This document shows, one piece after another, positions 59,861 through 64,000 of a stretch of 64,000 nt of DNA. A program made the position numbers and the translations under genes. The notes under the pieces were generated by a model. The model was given only the letters and a program-made list of their open reading frames with translations, was not told the origin of the DNA and ran no database searches. Within the stretch, counting starts at the first letter, position 1. The number at the start of each line of letters is the position of its first letter. Origin of the DNA: Arthrobacter sp. FB24 (GTDB lineage: Bacteria > Actinomycetota > Actinomycetes > Actinomycetales > Micrococcaceae); contig NC_008541.1 in the NCBI RefSeq assembly GCF_000196235.1, positions 1,984,001-2,048,000 on the forward strand. Reading direction: 5' to 3'.

Positions 59861-61378
59861 TTGACTGACATGCTGGCCCCGCGAGTGGTTGCTCGCCTCC
59901 GGGGAGTGACAAAGTCGTTCGACGGAACGACTGTAGTAAGAAATGTCGACCTTGACTTCCGCTCGGGTGAGGTCCACGTGCTCGCGGGCGAGAACGGCGC
60001 AGGCAAGTCGACGCTGACGAAGCTGCTGGCAGGTATCCATCAGCCCGATCACGGCACGGTAGAGATCAACGGCCAGATGGGACCGTTTGATGTCAAGTCT
60101 TCCCGTACGGCCGGAGTTACGCTCGTCCACCAAGAACTCCTCATTGCGCCCAATCTGACCGTCGCCGACAACCTCGCAATGGGGCAGGAGAACCGCAATC
60201 GGTTCCGCGGCCTCGATCGAACTGCGACTTTGGAGAACGCCCGTGCGCAGCTCGCCCACATCGGCGCGACCTTCCCGGTCACGATGCGAGCGGAGGAACT
60301 TACCGTCGCTGATCATCAGCAGATCGAGATCGCCCGTGCCCTCGCGCAGAAACCGAAAATCCTGATTCTCGACGAGCCGACGTCCGCGCTGTCCTCCGCT
60401 GAGACTGAGCGGCTGCTGCGCATCGTGGACGAGCTTCGCCGAAACGGCACATCCGTTATCTACATCACGCATCGAATGGAGGAGATCGAAGCCCTGGCCG
60501 ATATCGTCAGCATCATGCGCGACGGATCGCTCGTCGAGACGATGCCGAAAGCCGAGGCAACCCCGGATGCGATCGTGCTCAGGATGGTGGGCCGAAAGAT
60601 CGACTCGCTGTTCACCGCGGAGCGACCGGAGCCTGGGAGAGTCGTTCTTCGGGTTGAACAACTCACCAACGGAAAAGACATCGGCCCGATTGATCTTGAT
60701 GTGCGGGCCGGTGAGGTTGTGGGAATCGGAGGCTTGATCGGATCCGGTCGGAGCGAGTTCGTGCGCCTCATCTTCGGAGCCGACAGAGCAAGTTCCGGCA
60801 CCGTCTCGGTCGACGGGTCCCCGGTCAACGTGACCGGGCCGGGCTCGGCGGTACGCGCCGGGATCGCGCTGCTCCCTGAGAGCAGGAAGACGCAGGGGCT
60901 TGTGCTTGACCAATCGATCGCCGCCAATATCGTGCTCGCGAGCCTCGGTCACATCTCCTCTGCTGGAGTCGTAACGCCCGCAGCAGTAAAGCGGGTTGCC
61001 AGCAAAGCGCAGAAACGGTTGGGGATCAAGTCGGCCTCACTCGGCCAAGAGGTGACCACACTCTCCGGCGGCAACCAGCAGAAAGTGCTGTTCGCGAAGT
61101 GGCTGGAGACCAAACCCAAGGTCCTGATTCTCGACGAGCCCACCCGTGGGGTCGATGTCGGAGCCAAAGCGGAGATCTACCAGATCATCAATGAGTGCGC
61201 TCATGCGGGCGTGGCGGTCCTTGTCATCTCGTCCGAACTGCCGGAGCTGATCGGACTCAGCAGCCGCGTACACGTCATGCGCGAGGGCCGGTTAGTTGCA
61301 GAAATCGACGCCCAGAGCCTTACCGAAGAGGCCGTCATGAACCATGCTTTCGGGATCGCCCAAGCGACCCAGGCTTAG
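59861..61378 (+). CDS. Sugar ABC transporter ATP-binding protein (RbsA type)
   Basis: 505 residues from TTG 59861; an in-frame ATG at 59870 is the alternative. Two ABC domains: Walker A GENGAGKST, LTVADHQQIEIARAL and LILDEPTSALSS in the first; GLIGSGRSEFVRLIFG, signature LSGGNQQKVLFAKWL and LILDEPTRGVDVGAKAEIY in the second. It energises import with the adjacent permease. Confidence 0.93.
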   Translation: MTDMLAPRVVARLRGVTKSFDGTTVVRNVDLDFRSGEVHVLAGENGAGKSTLTKLLAGIHQPDHGTVEINGQMGPFDVKSSRTAGVTLVHQELLIAPNLTVADNLAMGQENRNRFRGLDRTATLENARAQLAHIGATFPVTMRAEELTVADHQQIEIARALAQKPKILILDEPTSALSSAETERLLRIVDELRRNGTSVIYITHRMEEIEALADIVSIMRDGSLVETMPKAEATPDAIVLRMVGRKIDSLFTAERPEPGRVVLRVEQLTNGKDIGPIDLDVRAGEVVGIGGLIGSGRSEFVRLIFGADRASSGTVSVDGSPVNVTGPGSAVRAGIALLPESRKTQGLVLDQSIAANIVLASLGHISSAGVVTPAAVKRVASKAQKRLGIKSASLGQEVTTLSGGNQQKVLFAKWLETKPKVLILDEPTRGVDVGAKAEIYQIINECAHAGVAVLVISSELPELIGLSSRVHVMREGRLVAEIDAQSLTEEAVMNHAFGIAQATQA

Positions 61379-61399
61379 ACCATTAGGAGACCAGTTACC

Positions 61400-62410
61400 G
61401 TGACCATGTCCCAGCTTCAATCGCCGCCCTCCCCAGTGCTCGACAGAGTCCGTCCGGGGCGAGGCAGCGTCCTCGCAGCCCTCTCCCGAAGCGGACTCGT
61501 GGGGATCAGCGCCGCGCTCGTTTTGCTCGTGATAGTCATGGCATTGATCGCCCCGTATTTCTGGAGCGTCAACAACCTGATCGAAGTCGTCCGTCAGGTC
61601 GCGGCGATCGCTATCCTCGCCGCGGGAGGCACATTCGTCATCCTCACGAGCGGGATCGATCTCTCTGTCGGTTCCGCACTGGGTGTGACGGCCATGGTCT
61701 CCATCGTCATGGCCAACTCGGATGCGCCGTGGTTCATCGCGGTCGGCCTCGCCCTTATCGCCGGCGCGGTCATCGGCGCCATCAACGGCCTTTTCACTGC
61801 CCGATTTGCGTTGCCAGCGTTCATCGTAACGCTTGCCGCACTCACCTACTTGCGTGGATTTGTCTACGTTGGCACCGGCGGCACCACCCTCGTTCCGGAA
61901 AACGTGACCTTCTCCTGGATCGGTCAGGGACAAGTCCTAGGCATCCCGATTGCAGCCCTCGTCCTGATCGCGGTGTACGTCCTGGGCTGGTTCCTACTTG
62001 AGCGAACTGTCTTCGGCCGCCAGGTCTACGCGATCGGCGGCAATTCCGAGGCGGCCCGACTGAGCGGCATCCCAGTACGACGGATTATATTCAGTGTTTA
62101 CGTCATTTCCGGTCTCTGCGCCGGAATTGCGGGAGTCATCGTGTCGGCACGGCTTGAAAGCGCCGTTCCTGATCTCGGAAGCGGCTACGAACTCAACGCG
62201 ATCGCAGCAATCGTGCTCGGGGGTACCTCCCTGATGGGTGGCAGGGGGTCATTGATCGGTACTCTCGTCGGTGCGCTGTTCATCGCTGTGCTCTCAAACG
62301 GAATGACCTTGCTGAACGTGCAGTCGTTCTATCAGCAGATCATCATGGGTGCGGTCATCCTCCTAGCGGTCTTTGTCGACCGCCTACGTCGCGGAACATC
62401 CGTCGCCTAA
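61400..62410 (+). CDS. Sugar ABC transporter permease (RbsC type)
   Basis: 336 residues from GTG 61400, with AGGAG ten bases upstream; ATG 61406 is possible. About 8-10 helices follow an N-terminus of about 35 polar residues. The family segment LTSGIDLSVGSALGVTAM and the coupling motif GGNSEAARLSGIPVRR are present, with the late GGTSLMGGRGSLIGTLVGAL. It completes the second importer. Confidence 0.93.
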   Translation: MTMSQLQSPPSPVLDRVRPGRGSVLAALSRSGLVGISAALVLLVIVMALIAPYFWSVNNLIEVVRQVAAIAILAAGGTFVILTSGIDLSVGSALGVTAMVSIVMANSDAPWFIAVGLALIAGAVIGAINGLFTARFALPAFIVTLAALTYLRGFVYVGTGGTTLVPENVTFSWIGQGQVLGIPIAALVLIAVYVLGWFLLERTVFGRQVYAIGGNSEAARLSGIPVRRIIFSVYVISGLCAGIAGVIVSARLESAVPDLGSGYELNAIAAIVLGGTSLMGGRGSLIGTLVGALFIAVLSNGMTLLNVQSFYQQIIMGAVILLAVFVDRLRRGTSVA

Positions 62411-62437
62411 CCGGTTCTTACACCAGCAAAGGACATC

Positions 62438-62749
62438 ATGAATGGACTAGTAGTCGTCGTCAGCCTCAGCCCTGCAAACGGACATCGCGAAAAACTCCTC
62501 GCCGTTTGCCGCAAATACTGGCCCGGTGTCCAGGAAGAACCCGGATGCGAGCTATTCGCCCTCCACGAGGGCCCAGAGTCCTTCATGGTTATCGAGCGCT
62601 GGTCGAGTCGCTTGCTCTGGGAGCAGCACCTTGCCACGGCTGATAACGCCGCCCTCAACGCCGAGCTGGCACCGCTTCTAGCAGAGCCCGCGAATGTGTG
62701 GCCGCTAACTGCCGTGCCGATCGGTGACAAGTCGAAGGCAATCCTGTGA
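62438..62749 (+). CDS. ABM-family (antibiotic biosynthesis monooxygenase domain) protein
   Basis: 103 residues with the dimeric ferredoxin-like ABM fold. The pattern runs LVVVVSLSPANGHREKLLAV, then EPGCELFALHEGPESFMVIERWSS, then WEQHLATADNAALNAELAPLL. Members include YgiN-type quinol monooxygenases and small mutarotase-like or heme-degrading proteins; which one applies here is unclear. It sits 27 bases behind the permease with AAAGGAC upstream and is last in the MDR-ABC operon. A decayed copy lies behind the other importer cluster at 46660. Confidence 0.82.
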   Translation: MNGLVVVVSLSPANGHREKLLAVCRKYWPGVQEEPGCELFALHEGPESFMVIERWSSRLLWEQHLATADNAALNAELAPLLAEPANVWPLTAVPIGDKSKAIL

Positions 62750-62888
62750 TTCCTAGCGACACGTAAGGCTAGGGGTCAGACCGAGCTGTGGAGTGCGCCG
62801 GTACAAACACCTAGTGGGGAGCAGCCTCTGGCACAGCGCCGGCACTTTTCAATTCCGGTCCTGGCCTTACTCTCGGGCGGCATGATCC

Positions 62889-63160
62889 TTGTTCCGCGAA
62901 GTCCATTTCCGTCAGCTATTTACTGGAGAGGGCGGCAATGAAGCGGCGTTGATTTTGCCGGACGGGAAGAAATGGGATGCTCAAGATTTCGCCTCCAATC
63001 CCAAGGACTGGAGGACGCGTCATAGGCGCCATCTCACATGCCTTGGCTGCGGCTCCCGCGCCTTCTTTCAGCACAGTTCCAGGCGTGGGAGCCGAGCATC
63101 CTTTGATGCTCGGCCACGTCGGCGGACCTACCCCTCATTGCCTACAGCCGCGGCGTCTTC
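62889..63160 (+). pseudogene. Fragment with a possible CxxC zinc-ribbon domain
   Basis: The frame reads NEAALILPDGKKWDAQDF, then RHLTCLGCGSRAFFQ. This resembles the N-terminal CxxC domain of uncharacterised actinobacterial proteins in which a short LPDG sequence precedes a zinc ribbon. After about 75 residues it passes through a hairpin (63091-63114) and loses any protein character. There is no good start codon or ribosome binding site. I regard it as a gene remnant, with low certainty. Confidence 0.35.
63091..63114. terminator. Hairpin GCCGAGCATC-N4-GATGCTCGGC
   Basis: A perfect 10-bp stem with a CTTT loop and no T-tract. It lies 99 bases downstream of the GH15 gene stop on the minus strand and may end that transcript. 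Confidence 0.45.
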
Positions 63161-63212
63161 AAGTACCTGCAGTAACGGACCCGGCTTGCGTCGGCAGGCA
63201 CAGGACCGAAGC

Positions 63213-64000
63213 TCAATGTTTGGGATGCAGGCTGAGCCGGTCCACGCCGTGCATGGCGTCTGCCGCCCGCACTAGGGTCAGATGGGAGAAAGCTTGTGGA
63301 AAGTTTCCCGCCATCCGCTTTTCCTTCATTGAATATTCTTCGCTGAGCAGGCCCAGCTCGTTGGCGAGCCCGGCCAGCACGTCCATCAGGTTCCTGGCGT
63401 CGGCCCAGCGGCCTGACCGCGCGTACTGTTCCACTAGCCAGAAGGAGCATGCGAGGAACGCATGTTCTCCCGGTTCTAATCCGTCAACTCCTGTTTCGGT
63501 TCGGTAGCGCATCAGCAGGCCCTCGGTAGTGAGCAGCTCCTTTTCCAGCTGGTCAACCGTACCGAGCATGCGCTCATCGTCGTAGGCAAGGAAGCCAACC
63601 TGCGGCAAGGCCAGCAGAGCAGCGTCCGTCTGCCGACCGCCATAGGTTTGGGTGAAGGAGTTGAGGTCCCGGTTGAATCCGAGATCCATGATTTCCGTGG
63701 CCAATCCCTCACGGAGTTGCTCCCAATGCTCTGCCGGTCCAGGTAGGCCGTGATCGCGAACAGCCCGCACTCCGCTGTCAAAAGCGGCCCACATCATCAC
63801 CCGGGAGTGGGTGAAGTACTGGGCATCGCCGCGCATTTCCCACAGGCCGAAGTCTTTGTCCTCGAGGTGATTTTCCACGGATCCGAGCAGCGCACGCTGG
63901 AGTGCCCAGGAGAAGTGGTCTTCCTTGCCTCCGGCCAGCCGAAGCCTTTCAAGTGCCACCATCACTTCACCGACCACGTCAGCCTGGTACTGGGACACAG
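63213..64000 (-). CDS. Glycoside hydrolase family 15-type protein (partial, 5' end outside window)
   Basis: The C-terminal 262 residues of an (alpha/alpha)6-barrel glucoamylase/trehalase-like enzyme. DKDFGLWEMRGDAQYFTHSRVMMWAAFDSGVRA and the later GLEPGEHAFLACSFWLVEQYA are hallmarks of bacterial GH15 proteins; the Glu in PGEHAF is the likely catalytic base and the earlier Glu of LWEMR lies in the substrate site. The gene continues beyond the right edge, where the first two thirds should be. Typical substrates are alpha-glucans or trehalose. Its relation to the neighbouring importer is not known. Confidence 0.85.
   Translation of the reverse strand, partial: VSQYQADVVGEVMVALERLRLAGGKEDHFSWALQRALLGSVENHLEDKDFGLWEMRGDAQYFTHSRVMMWAAFDSGVRAVRDHGLPGPAEHWEQLREGLATEIMDLGFNRDLNSFTQTYGGRQTDAALLALPQVGFLAYDDERMLGTVDQLEKELLTTEGLLMRYRTETGVDGLEPGEHAFLACSFWLVEQYARSGRWADARNLMDVLAGLANELGLLSEEYSMKEKRMAGNFPQAFSHLTLVRAADAMHGVDRLSLHPKH

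Noticed and set aside
59603..60952. Long minus-strand frame (449 codons) across the second ABC importer
   Set aside because: It spans the complement of two strong genes and has no recognisable domain.
38028..62749. Sulfoquinovose (sulfo-ED) pathway
   Set aside because: Mutarotase, SDR, SMP-30 lactonase and a KDPG-type aldolase occur, but they lie in separate operons. No dehydratase or sulfolactaldehyde dehydrogenase of that pathway is present, so the gene set does not support it.
1..64000. CRISPR arrays, rRNA genes, complete tRNA genes, prophage structural genes
   Set aside because: None seen. The only tRNA-like sequence is the 3' fragment at 15246, and the only transposase genes are istA and istB.

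Overview
The window is high-GC DNA with frequent GTG starts, AGGAG-type ribosome binding sites and dense operons with 4-base ATGA overlaps. The protein repertoire (tandem IclR regulators, split transketolase, many MDR/SDR dehydrogenases, PntAB, a mer-type reductase) fits an actinobacterium of the Arthrobacter/Pseudarthrobacter group (Micrococcaceae). That assignment is inference from style and protein families, not from a marker gene.

Region 1 (1-14.2 kb) is a signalling block: an HPt-like protein without its phospho-histidine, two paralogous OmpR-type response regulators, a membrane PAS histidine kinase, two tiny membrane proteins, a STAS-like protein and a PAS-GGDEF-EAL protein. The second response regulator is cut in two by a 4,884-bp IS21-family element (4868-9751). 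The element has 39-bp perfect terminal inverted repeats and a 5-bp target duplication. Besides istA and istB it carries a divergent merR/merA pair, so it is a small mercury-resistance transposon built on IS21 machinery.

Region 2 (14.2-16.4 kb) is a gene-poor scar. It holds a frameshifted 3' remnant of an egtA-like gene, a 3'-terminal tRNA fragment followed by a terminator (probably an attachment-site relic), two copies of a 19-bp palindrome and a 49-bp imperfect direct repeat. It looks like the edge of a genomic island.

Region 3 (16.4-46.6 kb) is a carbohydrate or polyol catabolic island. It has gabD and an SDR; an MHS transporter with an MDR dehydrogenase; an operon MDR, split transketolase, PfkB kinase, SDR; tandem IclR regulators; a HAD phosphatase; and a ten-gene operon (lactonase-like MBL protein, KDPG aldolase, SDR, two MDRs, FGGY kinase, AroE-like dehydrogenase, cupin phosphoglucose isomerase, 2-hydroxyacid dehydrogenase, RpiR regulator). 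That operon diverges from a second-type glmS followed by a sugar ABC importer and an SDR. Together they look like uptake, oxidation, phosphorylation, isomerisation and aldol or ketol cleavage of one or more unusual sugars or polyols. The substrate cannot be read from the sequence.

Region 4 (46.6-64 kb) has a decayed ABM-family pseudogene, pntAB transhydrogenase, an LLM flavin oxidoreductase, an MFS exporter with a divergent MarR regulator, and then an aldose-oxidation cassette (SMP-30 lactonase, MDR, mutarotase-like protein, SDR). The cassette diverges from an MDR, a complete ribose-type ABC importer and an ABM protein. A GH15-type glycosidase runs off the right edge.
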